Source of the DNA: Myxococcaceae bacterium
GTDB taxonomy: Bacteria; Myxococcota_A; UBA9160
Direction of reading: 5' to 3'
Length of the DNA: 45,174 nt
Assembly: GCA_905339255.1 (NCBI GenBank)
Contig: CAJPFO010000130.1
Coordinates: 1-45,174, forward strand
A program made the translations under genes and the position numbers. The notes below the pieces were generated by a model that did not search any database, had not been told where the DNA came from, and was given only the letters and a program-made list of their open reading frames with translations. How positions within the stretch are numbered: position 1 is the first letter of the stretch; the number at the start of each line of letters is the position of its first letter. Shown piece after piece: positions 24,682 to 33,202 of the stretch.

Positions 24682-25292
24682 CGCTTCGCATCGTCGGCGC
24701 GGGCCTCGGACGCACCGGGACCCTCTCGCTCAAGATCGCGCTCGAAAGGCTCCTCGGTGCTCCCTGCTACCACATGGCCGAGGTCTTCGCGCGGCCCGAA
24801 CACGTTCCGCTCTGGCACGCCGCAGCGCGCGGCGAGATGCCCGATTGGCAGCGCCTGTTCTCGGGCCACGCCGCGGCCGTCGATTGGCCCGCGGCCGCCT
24901 TCTGGCCCGAGATCTCCGAGGCCTTCCCCGAAGCGATCGTCCTGCTCTCGGTCCGCGATCCCGAATCGTGGTGGCGAAGCGCGAGCAGCACGATCTTCCC
25001 GTCGTCGCGGTCGGTGAGCGGCCCCTGGCGCGAGATGATCGACGCCGTGTTCGAGCAGCGCTTCACGGGCCGGCTCGAAGACCGGAGCGCCTGCCTCGAA
25101 GCGTTCGAGCGCTGGTACGCCGACGCGAGAGCGCGGATCCCGAAACCGCGGCTCCTCGAATGGCGAGCGAGCGACGGCTGGGAGCCCCTTTGCCGCGCGC
25201 TTCGCGTCCCCATCCCGGACGAGCCCTTCCCTCGCACGAACACCACCGAAGAGTTCCACGCCATGCTCGCGGCGAGGACGAACGGACCCTAA
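24678..25292 (+). CDS. Sulfotransferase family protein
   Basis: A 204-residue P-loop sulfotransferase, probably PAPS-dependent. The 5'-phosphosulfate loop is GAGLGRTGTLSLKIALERL (about 7-25), and the 3'-phosphate-binding strand-helix is IVLLSVRDPESWWRSAS; the C-terminus ends with the PFPRTNTTEEFHAML stretch seen in the Sulfotransferase_4-type family that is common in fungi and some bacteria. The acceptor is unknown. Translationally coupled to the HEAT-repeat gene, which could act as its scaffold (inference). Its TAA overlaps the stop of the convergent transporter gene by four bases (CTAA). Confidence 0.85.
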   Translation: MTLRIVGAGLGRTGTLSLKIALERLLGAPCYHMAEVFARPEHVPLWHAAARGEMPDWQRLFSGHAAAVDWPAAAFWPEISEAFPEAIVLLSVRDPESWWRSASSTIFPSSRSVSGPWREMIDAVFEQRFTGRLEDRSACLEAFERWYADARARIPKPRLLEWRASDGWEPLCRALRVPIPDEPFPRTNTTEEFHAMLAARTNGP

Positions 25293-26188
25293 CCCGACCG
25301 CGCCGCGCCACTCTCTCCGGCCAGCACCTCGAGCACGCCGGCGCCGGCGACGAGCGCGGCTCCGACGGCCTCGGTCGCACCGAAGGGCTCGCCGGCGAAG
25401 ACGGCAGAGGACGTGAGTGCGACGGCGACCTCGAGCATGAAGAGCACCGCCGCGCGGCCCGGCTCCATGCGGCTCACCCCGACGATCGTGAGCCAGACGA
25501 CGGGCAGCATCCAGACGAGCGCGAAGGCGAGAAGCCATCCGATGGGGGCGACGCCCGCTCTGGCGAGATCGACACCCGCTGGTGTCGCTCCGGGAATCCG
25601 GCTCAGGACGAGGGAGATCGGCGCGAGGAAGACGAACTGCGCGAAGACGGTCTCGACGGGGGACTCCTCGCAACCGGGAAGCAGAAAGACGAGCGCGGCG
25701 GCCCAGGCGATCCCGGCGGCGAGACCCATCGCGTCGCCCGACGCCGAGCCTTCGCCGCGAAGAAGGCTCGGTCCGTAGATGACTGCGAGCCCGGCGATCC
25801 CACAGCCGATCGCTGCGAGGCGCTTCCGGGTGATGCGGCGCCGCCAGCGAAGCCTCGCGAAGAGCGCCGTCCAGACCGGCATCAGGTAGAAGAGCAGCAC
25901 CACGCGGGCGACGCTTCCGCGGACGAGCCCCTCGGCGTAGAGCGCGATCGAGACGGCGAGGACGAAGCCCGCCGCGGGAAGGCTGCCGGCCACGCGAGCC
26001 CCCTCGCGACGGCGCCGGAGCACGGCGGGCAAGAGTACTCCGAGCGCAATCGCGTAGCCGGCCGCGACCCAGAGCGGCGCCGGCGCTCCCGTCGCGTGGA
26101 GCTCGCGGAGCGGAATCCAGAGCGTTCCCCAGAGCAGGGCGGCGCCGAGGAGCGGCGCGGCGGCTGCGAGGCCCGCAGGGGTCTTCAA
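25289..26188 (-). CDS. DMT-superfamily (EamA) transporter
   Basis: A 299-residue inner-membrane protein with about ten hydrophobic helices arranged as two EamA-type halves (first half opening APLLGAALLWGTLWIPLREL, second half beginning around GDAMGLAAGIAWAAALVFLLPG, ending with GAALVAGAGVLEVLA). Members of this superfamily export or import small metabolites such as amino acids, nucleotides or sugars; the substrate cannot be told. The ATG at 26188 is preceded by GGAGGAT. It is a single minus-strand gene between a convergent sulfotransferase and a divergent methyltransferase. Confidence 0.88.
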   Translation of the reverse strand: MKTPAGLAAAAPLLGAALLWGTLWIPLRELHATGAPAPLWVAAGYAIALGVLLPAVLRRRREGARVAGSLPAAGFVLAVSIALYAEGLVRGSVARVVLLFYLMPVWTALFARLRWRRRITRKRLAAIGCGIAGLAVIYGPSLLRGEGSASGDAMGLAAGIAWAAALVFLLPGCEESPVETVFAQFVFLAPISLVLSRIPGATPAGVDLARAGVAPIGWLLAFALVWMLPVVWLTIVGVSRMEPGRAAVLFMLEVAVALTSSAVFAGEPFGATEAVGAALVAGAGVLEVLAGESGAARSG

Positions 26189-26319
26189 GGCATCCTCCGG
26201 TGCACTACGCCACCGTCGATCGGAGCGCTTGCTGTGATCCGCGTCATAGCACCCCGAGGCGAGCGTCCGCGACCCTCCGGCGCGAGGGGCCGCCCCCGAT
26301 TACACAGAAGGAAGTCACC

Positions 26320-27123
26320 GTGAAGAAGCTCTCCTCCGTTCATCTCGCCGACGTGAACGCCGTCTATTCGGGCGCCGAGGGCGACCTCTGGGAACTCATC
26401 ATGGGCCAGCAGATCCACATCGGTGGCTTCAAGTCGTCGATGGATCTCGCCGAGCGGGCCGGGATCGGCGCCGGGCAACGCGGCGTCGATCTTTGTTGCT
26501 GCAGCGGCGCGGGCATGCGTTTTCTGGTTCGCTACCGCGGCGTCGCGTCGATGACGGGCGTCGATGCCACGGCCCATGTCGTCGAAAGGGGCCGCGAGCG
26601 CTGCAAGAGTGAGGGGCTCGACGATCGCATCCGCTTCGTCCTCGGCGACGTCACCGCGAGCGGGCTTCCGGCGGGCGAGGCGGATTTCGTCTGGGGCGAG
26701 GACGCCTGGTGCTACGTCGAGGACAAGCCGCGGCTCGTCGAAGAGGCCGCGCGTATCGTCCGAAGCGGCGGCGTGATCGCCTTCACCGATTGGATCGAGG
26801 GCCCGGCGGGGCTCTCGGAGGACGAGGCCGCGCGGTTTCTCGGCTTCATGAAGTTCCCGACGCTCGCGAGCCTCGACGATTACCGCTCGCTGCTCGGCAA
26901 GAGCGGCTGCGAGGTGCTCGAGGCCGCGGATACGGGCCGCTTCGCCCCCTACGTCGCGCTCTACTTGCAGATGGTCGACATGCAGCTCACCTCCGACGCG
27001 CTCCGCATCCTCGGCAACGACCCGAAGGCGCTCGAAGCGGTCGCCGGCGAGATGGTCTTCTTGCAGGGCCTCGCGCAGGCCGGGAAGATCGCGCAGGGCC
27101 GCTTCATCGCTCGCCGGCGATGA
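26320..27123 (+). CDS. Class I SAM-dependent methyltransferase
   Basis: A 267-residue methyltransferase. Motif I is VDLCCCSGAGMRFLVRY (about 56-72), the acidic end of beta-2 is TGVDAT, and the post-III region reads RIVRSGGVIAFTDWIEGPAGL. The N-terminus (VYSGAEGDLWELIMGQQIHIGGF) resembles the small-amine N-methyltransferases such as sarcosine/dimethylglycine or phosphoethanolamine enzymes, so an amine substrate is possible. I chose GTG 26320 because it has AGAAGGA about nine bases upstream and starts right before the conserved region; upstream in-frame sequence has no similarity. The last 20 bp overlap the convergent SGNH hydrolase gene. Confidence 0.85.
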   Translation: MKKLSSVHLADVNAVYSGAEGDLWELIMGQQIHIGGFKSSMDLAERAGIGAGQRGVDLCCCSGAGMRFLVRYRGVASMTGVDATAHVVERGRERCKSEGLDDRIRFVLGDVTASGLPAGEADFVWGEDAWCYVEDKPRLVEEAARIVRSGGVIAFTDWIEGPAGLSEDEAARFLGFMKFPTLASLDDYRSLLGKSGCEVLEAADTGRFAPYVALYLQMVDMQLTSDALRILGNDPKALEAVAGEMVFLQGLAQAGKIAQGRFIARRR

Positions 27124-28258
27124 CCTCGCTCGTGATCTCGGCCATCACCCGGTTGCCGCGATCGTCGAGGTGGGCCTCGTCCATGAACATCCCGGCGTCG
27201 ATGCGGCCGGCGGAGTCGCTCAGATCGAGAACGGGAATCCCCTTCTCCGCGAGACGCTCCTTCACGGAGGCGCGAAAGCGGGCGTAGATCTCCTTCGCCC
27301 GGGGATCGCCCGGTTCGGCGGAGACCGAGCTTCTCGTCGGCTGGAGGGCAATCAAGAAGCGGCCGCCGGTCGCGCGCGTGATCATCGCCATCTTCTCGGC
27401 GTTCCGTGCGTAGCGCTCGGCGGCGTCCTCGATCTGAAGCCTTCCTTCTGCGAAGCGGTAGGGATCCTCGCTCTCGGTGCTGCCGACGAGCCTCCGAAGG
27501 CGATCCTTGACGCTCGCCGGGAGGACGGCCTTGAGCCCGCCGATCGAGACGGCCGCCAGGACGGCCGCCATCTCCCGGGTGCGGCTCAGGAGCTCGATCG
27601 GCATCCGGGCGATCCGCGCGAGGAGGTTCGAGTGCGTGAGCGCGCTCGCGGTGGCGAGTTCCCGTTCGAACTGGACCCCACCGTTCACGTCGAACCAGCG
27701 CTCGGCGGGGCCTCCGATCTGGAAGGCGTCGTTGGCGCCGTCGAGCGCGATCACGAGATCCGGCCCGAGATCGAGAACCGAAGTCGCGAGATGCGTGAGC
27801 TCCTGCCCCGAGCGATGGCCGATCACCGCGGCGTTCACGACCTCGGAGCCGGGAACGAGCTTCTCGAGGTGGCTCGCGAAGGTCTCCTCGTTCGAATCGA
27901 GACCCGTCCCGAAGGCCGTCGACCCGCCGAGCACGACGATCCGCTCGCGATCGCTCGTGGGCGGGAACTCGCGATCGGCGCGGAAGCCCTGCGCGTTGAT
28001 CGCGAAGTAGTCGGTCCGCTGGTTCGGGAAGTTCACGTAGCCGACCTGCGGATGGTAGAGGAGCCTGAGGATCCCTTCGTTCCCCCCGATCCGAGAGCCA
28101 TCCTGCGAGTGGAACGAGAACTGGTAGTAGGGTTTGGTCCGAGCGGCCGCCTTGGCCGTCACGATGGCGTGGAGGATCTCGGCCACGACCTCGCCGGCAA
28201 AGGCGACCAGGACGACCGCGAGGGCGACACGCTTCCAGCCCATCCGCTTCCGAGCCAT
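27104..28258 (-). CDS. Membrane-anchored SGNH/GDSL hydrolase
   Basis: A 384-residue protein with one N-terminal membrane helix (ALAVVLVAFAGEVVAEIL) that would anchor the domain outside the inner membrane. SGNH blocks: VVLGGSTAFGTGL with catalytic Ser113, the Gly/Asn region IALDGANDAF, and the C-terminal DEAHLDDRGNRVMAE supplying Asp and His. The substrate is unknown; esterase or O-acyl handling of a glycan or lipid fits the family. ATG 28258 follows GGGAGC. It lies 31 bp after arsR on the same strand, so it is probably co-transcribed with, and regulated by, that repressor. Its end overlaps the methyltransferase gene by 20 bp. Confidence 0.87.
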   Translation of the reverse strand: MARKRMGWKRVALAVVLVAFAGEVVAEILHAIVTAKAAARTKPYYQFSFHSQDGSRIGGNEGILRLLYHPQVGYVNFPNQRTDYFAINAQGFRADREFPPTSDRERIVVLGGSTAFGTGLDSNEETFASHLEKLVPGSEVVNAAVIGHRSGQELTHLATSVLDLGPDLVIALDGANDAFQIGGPAERWFDVNGGVQFERELATASALTHSNLLARIARMPIELLSRTREMAAVLAAVSIGGLKAVLPASVKDRLRRLVGSTESEDPYRFAEGRLQIEDAAERYARNAEKMAMITRATGGRFLIALQPTRSSVSAEPGDPRAKEIYARFRASVKERLAEKGIPVLDLSDSAGRIDAGMFMDEAHLDDRGNRVMAEITSEVIAGER

Positions 28259-28289
28259 CCGAGAGCTCCCGCGAGGCCCCGGGGCGAGA

Positions 28290-28649
28290 CTAGGCGCGGC
28301 GTCGGCGACCGAAGGCGTCGAGCTCTTCCGCGAGGCGTTCCGAGAGGCTACCGCAGACGAGATCGCAGAGCGCGCCGATGCTCTCGTCCGCAATCCGGTA
28401 GAGCGCGCGGTTTCCCTCGGCGCGCCTCGCCACGAGGCCTTCGCGGCGCAACAGCGAGAGGTGTCGCGAGACGTTCGCCTGCGAGAGGCCCGTCTCGGCT
28501 TCGAGCTCGCCGACCGAGCGCTCGCCCGCCATCAGGCGGTCGAGGAGGCGCAGTCTCGAGGGGTCGCCGAGCACACGAAAGCGCGCCGCGACGCGTTCGA
28601 GGGCACCGCCGGGAAGCCCGGGGAGACGCGAGCGTCGGGGAGGCGGCAT
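28290..28649 (-). CDS. ArsR-family transcriptional repressor
   Basis: A 119-residue winged-helix dimeric repressor: RFRVLGDPSRLRLLDRLMAG (alpha1-2), GELEAETGLSQANVSRHLSLLRREGLV (recognition helix), and RRAEGNRALYRIADESI (wing). It lacks the ELCVCDL metal site of arsenic or cadmium sensors; two Cys (LCDLVCGS) in the last helix could form a thiol or alpha-5 site, so the inducer is open. I chose ATG 28649, not ATG 28694, because the latter would place the operator inside the gene and the predicted transcription start falls on 28650, implying a leaderless mRNA. It likely represses itself, the SGNH hydrolase gene and the divergent RND operon through the palindrome at 28662-28686. Confidence 0.9.
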   Translation of the reverse strand: MPPPRRSRLPGLPGGALERVAARFRVLGDPSRLRLLDRLMAGERSVGELEAETGLSQANVSRHLSLLRREGLVARRAEGNRALYRIADESIGALCDLVCGSLSERLAEELDAFGRRRRA

Positions 28650-28656
28650 CGGCGGG

Positions 28657-28691
28657 AGGTTATTGACTACTCGAGAATCTGTCAATATGAT
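28657..28691. promoter_or_regulatory. Overlapping divergent promoters built on one ArsR-type operator
   Basis: ATTGAC (28662-28667) and GTCAAT (28681-28686) form a 6-bp-arm inverted repeat with 13 bases between. Plus strand: TTGACT (28663-28668), 17 bases, TATGAT (28686-28691), start near 28698, five bases before the RND ATG. Minus strand: TTGACA (28685-28680), 17 bases, TAACCT (28662-28657), start near 28650, beside the arsR ATG. Each arm is the -35 of one promoter, so one bound dimer would block both. Confidence 0.8.
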
Positions 28692-28702
28692 CATTCAGTA
28701 AT

Positions 28703-31700
28703 ATGTCGGATCGAGACGGACGTTCCTCCCTTCCTGCGAGCGACGGCTCCTGGCTCGGCCGGGTGGTCGACGTCTTCTTGCGTGGCGACCTGGCGGGCCT
28801 GCTCATCGTTCTCTCGCTCGCCGGAGGCTTTCTCGCGATCGTCTCGACGCCCCGCGAAGAGGAGCCGCAGATCGTGGTTCCGACGGCGGACGTGCGGATC
28901 GAAGCCCCCGGCCTCTCGGTCGAGGAAGTCGAGCGCCAGATCTCGACGCGGCTCGAGAAGCTCCTGCTGCGGATCGAAGGCGTCGAGCACGTCTACTCGA
29001 TGTCGCTTCCGGGCCGGGCCGTGGTGACGGTTCGCTTCCACGTGGGAGAGGATCGCGAGGAGAGCCTCGTCGAGCTCCACGACGCGCTCGAGTCGAACCG
29101 CGATCTCGTCCCGCCCGACGTCCGCTCCTGGGTCGTGAAACCGGTCGAGATCGACGACGTCCCGATCGTGATCGCGACGCTCTGGAGCGAGGACCCCGAG
29201 CGGATCGACGATCACGCGCTCCGCCGCATCGCCGAGGAGCTCGAGATCCAGCTCCAGACGGTCGCCGAGACCAACCGGACCTCGGTCGTCGGCGGCCGGC
29301 CGCGCGAGATCCGCGTCGAGCTCCGTCCCGAAGCGCTCGCCGCACGTCAGACGTCGATCGCCGACGTCGTCTGGGCGCTCGGGGTCTCGAACGAGCGACG
29401 CCGGGCGGGCGGGTTCGATCGTGCCGACCGGGCCTTCGTCGTCGACGCGGGGGATTTCTTCCCGGATGCGGCAGCGCTGCGCCGGGCCGTCGTGAACGTC
29501 GTCGACGGCCGCCCCGTGCACCTCGACGACGTCGCGACCGTCATCGACGGCCCCGCCGAGGCGACGAGCCATACCTCGATCGGCTTCGGCCCGGCCGAGC
29601 CCGACGCGCCTCAGGCAGGCCGATCGGGATTTCTCCCCGCCGTCCACGTGGCGGTGGCGAAGGAGCGCGGAACGAACGCGGTGCACGTGGCCGAGCGGCT
29701 TCGCGAGCGCGTCGCCGAACTCGCGCCGACGCTCCTTCCCGAAGGCGTCCATGTCCGCTTCACGCGCGATCAGGGCGAGACGGCGAACCACAAGGTGAAC
29801 GAGCTACTCGAGGGCTTCGCGGTCGCGATCCTGATCGTGATCGCGCTCATCGCCTGGAGCCTCGGCTGGCGCGAGGGGCTCGTGGTCGCGGTCGCGGTTC
29901 CGATCACCTTCTCGCTCACGTTGCTCGTCAACTGGGCGGCGGGCTACTCGATCAACCGCGTCACGCTCTTCGCGCTCATCCTCTCGCTCGGGCTCGTCGT
30001 CGACGATCCGATCGTCGACGTCGAGAACATCTACCGGCACCTGCGCGCCGCGCGCGAGGAGCCGCTCGCGGCCGTCCGCCGCGCGGTGAACGAGGTCCGC
30101 CCGCCGATCCTCTACGCGACACTCGCCGTGATCGTCTCGTTCCTGCCGATGAACTTCATCACGGGGATGATGGGCCCCTACATGCGGCCGATGGCGCTCA
30201 ATGTCCCCGTGGCGATGGCGATGTCGATGGTCGTCGCCTTCACCATCACGCCCTGGCTCGCCTGGCGGGCGCTCCGCGCGAGCGCGGCGCGCGCGGGAGA
30301 CCCGGACGTGGCCGTCGACGACGCGGCCGGGCTCCGTCGCTTCTACGCGCGGCTTCTCGGTCCCTTCCTCGACGACCACCGCCGCACGGTCGCCCTCCTG
30401 CTCGGCACCTTCGCGCTCTTCGCGTACGCCGGCGCGCTCGCCGCACTGCGTGCCGTGCCGCTCAAGATGCTCCCCTTCGACAACAAGGACGAGTTCCAGA
30501 TCGTGATCGATCCTCCGGAAGGGACCTCCCTCGAGCGGACCGACGCGATCGCCCGCGAGCTCGCCGGCGTGCTCCGAACGGCGCCCGAGGTCCGCGACTT
30601 CGAGATCTACTCGGGGATCGCCTCGCCCATGGACTTCAACGCCATGGTCCGGCGCTACTTCCTCCGCGAGAGCCCGCACACCGGCGAGATCCGCGTGAAC
30701 CTCGCTCCGCGTCGGTCGCGCGAGATGCAGTCGCACGAGATCGTGCTCCGACTCCGCGAAGAACTCGACGCGGTTGCGAAGCGGAACGGAGCGCGGATCG
30801 CGGTGGTCGAGAGCCCCCCCGGCCCGCCCGTCCTCGCAACGATCGTGGCCGAGGTGCGAGGCTCGCTCGAAGTCCCCTACGACACGATCCGCGAAGCCGC
30901 GCTCGGCGTCGCAGCGAGGCTTCGCGAGGAGCCCGGCGTGGCCGACGTCGATACGAGCGTCGAAGCGGACGCCTCGCGCCTCGTCTTCGTGACCGACGTC
31001 GAGAAGGCCGCGCTTTCGGGAGTGAGCTCGAGCGACGTGGCCACGACGCTCGAGACCGCTCTCGAAGGCCGGGCCGCCACGCGCCTGCACGACGATCGCG
31101 AGGTCCATCCGCTTCCGGTCCGCCTGCGGCTTTCGCGCGAGGAGAGGTCGGGAGAGGCGCTGCTCGCGAGCCTCCCCGTCCTCGGACGGCCGGGAATCGT
31201 GAAGGTTCGCGACGAAGGAGGGCTTCGCGACGCGCCGCAGCCCGTGGTCCGGCTCGGCGAGATCGGAGGCTTCGAGACGCGACCGCGCGAAAAGGCCCTC
31301 TACCACAAGAACCTCGAGCGCGTGGCCTACGTCTACGCCGAGCCCGTCGGAAGATCGCCCGCCGAGGTGGTGGCCGACGTCGCTGCCGATCTCGGCGTCG
31401 ATTCCGATCCGAGCGGGATCGCTCCGAGCGAGGCGGCACGCGCGCCGCGACCTCTCGACGAGCGGACCTTCCTATCGAGCGGAGGGGGTCTCGGCTGGCG
31501 GCTTCCCGCTGCAACGAGCGTCACCTGGCTCGGAGAGGGCGAGCTCGAGATCACGCGCGACGTCTTCCGCGACCTCGGCATCGCGTTCGGCGTGGCGATC
31601 CTCGGAATCTACGGCCTTCTCGTCGTCCAGACCCGAAGCTGGGCCATGCCGTCGATCCTCATGATCTCGATCCCGCTCACGATGATCGGGATCATGCCGG

Positions 31701-32122
31701 GCTTCTGGCTGCTCAATGCCCTTTTCGCGACTCCGGTCGGCGGCTTCGAGAACCCCGTCTTCTTCACGGCGACGGCGATGATCGGAATGATCGCGCTCTC
31801 GGGGATCGCCGTTCGCAACGCGATCCTCCTGATCGAGTTCGCGCATCTCTCGCTCGCGGAGGGGATGCCGCTTCGCGAGGCGCTCATCGAGGCCGGCGCC
31901 GTCCGCACGCGACCGATCTTCTTGACGGCGGGAACGGCACTGCTCGCGGCGATCCCGATCACGCTCGATCCGATCTTCTCGGGCCTCGCCTGGGCACTCA
32001 TCTTCGGGCTCGTGGTTTCGACGGCCTTCACGCTGCTCGTGGTCCCCGTGACCTACTACCTCGTCTATCGCAACCGGCCGGGGCACGGGCTCACCGTGCC
32101 GCGCGGGGAGGGAAGCTCGTGA
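28703..32122 (+). CDS. RND-family efflux permease
   Basis: A proton-driven inner-membrane pump subunit of 1139 residues. Twelve helices are expected: TM1 (LAGLLIVLSLAGGFLAIV), a first large periplasmic loop, TM2-6 beginning AVAILIVIALIAWSLGW, a second periplasmic loop, and TM8-12 from FGVAILGIYGLLVV. The proton-relay helix reads LGLVVDDPIVDVENIYRHL with Asp434-Asp435, the pair matching AcrB Asp407/408. The N-terminal EEPQIVVPTADVRIEAPGLSVEEVERQIS is typical of the family. The ATG at 28703 has no Shine-Dalgarno and follows the predicted transcription start by about five bases. GTGA overlap couples it to the adaptor gene. No TolC-type channel gene is nearby. Substrate unknown. Confidence 0.93.
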   Translation: MSDRDGRSSLPASDGSWLGRVVDVFLRGDLAGLLIVLSLAGGFLAIVSTPREEEPQIVVPTADVRIEAPGLSVEEVERQISTRLEKLLLRIEGVEHVYSMSLPGRAVVTVRFHVGEDREESLVELHDALESNRDLVPPDVRSWVVKPVEIDDVPIVIATLWSEDPERIDDHALRRIAEELEIQLQTVAETNRTSVVGGRPREIRVELRPEALAARQTSIADVVWALGVSNERRRAGGFDRADRAFVVDAGDFFPDAAALRRAVVNVVDGRPVHLDDVATVIDGPAEATSHTSIGFGPAEPDAPQAGRSGFLPAVHVAVAKERGTNAVHVAERLRERVAELAPTLLPEGVHVRFTRDQGETANHKVNELLEGFAVAILIVIALIAWSLGWREGLVVAVAVPITFSLTLLVNWAAGYSINRVTLFALILSLGLVVDDPIVDVENIYRHLRAAREEPLAAVRRAVNEVRPPILYATLAVIVSFLPMNFITGMMGPYMRPMALNVPVAMAMSMVVAFTITPWLAWRALRASAARAGDPDVAVDDAAGLRRFYARLLGPFLDDHRRTVALLLGTFALFAYAGALAALRAVPLKMLPFDNKDEFQIVIDPPEGTSLERTDAIARELAGVLRTAPEVRDFEIYSGIASPMDFNAMVRRYFLRESPHTGEIRVNLAPRRSREMQSHEIVLRLREELDAVAKRNGARIAVVESPPGPPVLATIVAEVRGSLEVPYDTIREAALGVAARLREEPGVADVDTSVEADASRLVFVTDVEKAALSGVSSSDVATTLETALEGRAATRLHDDREVHPLPVRLRLSREERSGEALLASLPVLGRPGIVKVRDEGGLRDAPQPVVRLGEIGGFETRPREKALYHKNLERVAYVYAEPVGRSPAEVVADVAADLGVDSDPSGIAPSEAARAPRPLDERTFLSSGGGLGWRLPAATSVTWLGEGELEITRDVFRDLGIAFGVAILGIYGLLVVQTRSWAMPSILMISIPLTMIGIMPGFWLLNALFATPVGGFENPVFFTATAMIGMIALSGIAVRNAILLIEFAHLSLAEGMPLREALIEAGAVRTRPIFLTAGTALLAAIPITLDPIFSGLAWALIFGLVVSTAFTLLVVPVTYYLVYRNRPGHGLTVPRGEGSS

Positions 32123-33183
32123 GCTCGAGGATCCGAAGCATCGTCGAGGCGCTCGCCGGCACCGTCGTGCTGGCCGCGGCGATCGCCTGGCTCTCGGGCG
32201 GCTGCAACGAGCGCATCGGATCCGGGCGGGTCGAAGCCCCGGCCGATGCGGCCCCGGCGCAGACGAGCGCCGCGCGCGGCGAACGCGGGCCGGTCGTCGA
32301 ATGGGCGAGCGGGTCGGTCGAGTCCGCGCGCCGCACCGCCGTCGCATCGCGGATCCTCGCTCGCATCGAATCGATCGCGGTGGCGGCCGGCTCGGACGTC
32401 TCGGCGGGCGACCTCCTCGTCCGCCTCGATGCCCGCGACGCAGACGCGCGCCAGCGCGAGATCGGCGAAGCGCTTCGCGGCGCTCGCGCGAGCGCCGAGC
32501 GCGCACGGACCGAACGCGACCGTGCGCGAGAGCTTCTCGGCAAGGGAGTGGGTTCGCAGCAGGCGCTCGATCGGGCCGAGCGGGAGCTGCGGGTCGCGAA
32601 CGCCGAAGCCGATCGGCTCATGCAATCGGCGAGCGAGGCCGCGGCCGCCGTCTCGTACGCCGAGATCCGCTCTCCGGTCTCGGGCCGCGTCGTCGATCGC
32701 CTCGCCGAGCCCGGAGATACGGCAGTCCCGGGGCGCCCGCTTCTCCGCATCTACGATCCGAGCGTGCTTCGCGTCGAGGTTCCCGTTCGCGAGTCGCTCG
32801 CCGTCGGTCTCCGGGTGGGCGAGCCGCTCCCGGTCGAGATTCCGGCGCTCGACGCGCGGATGACGGGAGTGATCGACGAGATCGTCCCCTTCGCCGAGCC
32901 CGGAGCCAGGACGCTTCTCGTGAAGGTGCGCCTGCCGGCGGATCCGCGGCTCTTTGCCGGCATGTTCGCGCGCGCCGCGATCCCCGCGGGAGAGGTCGAG
33001 CGCGTGATCGTCCCGCGCGCGGCCGTCGAACGCGTGGGACAGCTCGCCTTCGTCCGGGTGAAGGGAGCCGACGAACGGATCGAGCGGCGCCTGGTGACGA
33101 CGGGATCCTCCGTCGGCGACGCCGAGATCGAGGTCCTGAGCGGGCTCGTCGCCAATGAGCAGGTCGCGGTCGGCGCGAACTGA
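32119..33183 (+). CDS. RND periplasmic adaptor (membrane fusion protein)
   Basis: A 354-residue HlyD/AcrA-type adaptor that links the permease to an outer-membrane channel. It has an N-terminal hydrophobic segment ending WLSGGC (a poor but possible lipobox), a lipoyl half-motif (IESIAVAAGSDVSAGDLLVRLDARD), an alpha-hairpin (QREIGEALRGARASAERARTERDRARELL ... ALDRAERELRVANAEADRL), the second lipoyl half (AEIRSPVSGRVVDRLAEPGDTAVPG), a beta-barrel, and a membrane-proximal domain. GTG 32119 overlaps the permease TGA (GTGA). All modules are present. It ends 19 bp before a convergent small gene. Confidence 0.92.
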   Translation: MSSRIRSIVEALAGTVVLAAAIAWLSGGCNERIGSGRVEAPADAAPAQTSAARGERGPVVEWASGSVESARRTAVASRILARIESIAVAAGSDVSAGDLLVRLDARDADARQREIGEALRGARASAERARTERDRARELLGKGVGSQQALDRAERELRVANAEADRLMQSASEAAAAVSYAEIRSPVSGRVVDRLAEPGDTAVPGRPLLRIYDPSVLRVEVPVRESLAVGLRVGEPLPVEIPALDARMTGVIDEIVPFAEPGARTLLVKVRLPADPRLFAGMFARAAIPAGEVERVIVPRAAVERVGQLAFVRVKGADERIERRLVTTGSSVGDAEIEVLSGLVANEQVAVGAN

Positions 33184-33202
33184 GCCGGGAGCGCGCGGCG
33201 CG

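Noticed and set aside
28650-28694. ATG 28694 as the arsR start
   Set aside because: It would put the operator and both -35 elements inside the coding sequence, adds a tail with no similarity and has no ribosome site; ATG 28649 fits the promoter geometry.
29804-31306. 500-codon minus-strand frame opposite the RND permease
   Set aside because: Shadow of the permease codons; the permease has intact family motifs over the same bases.
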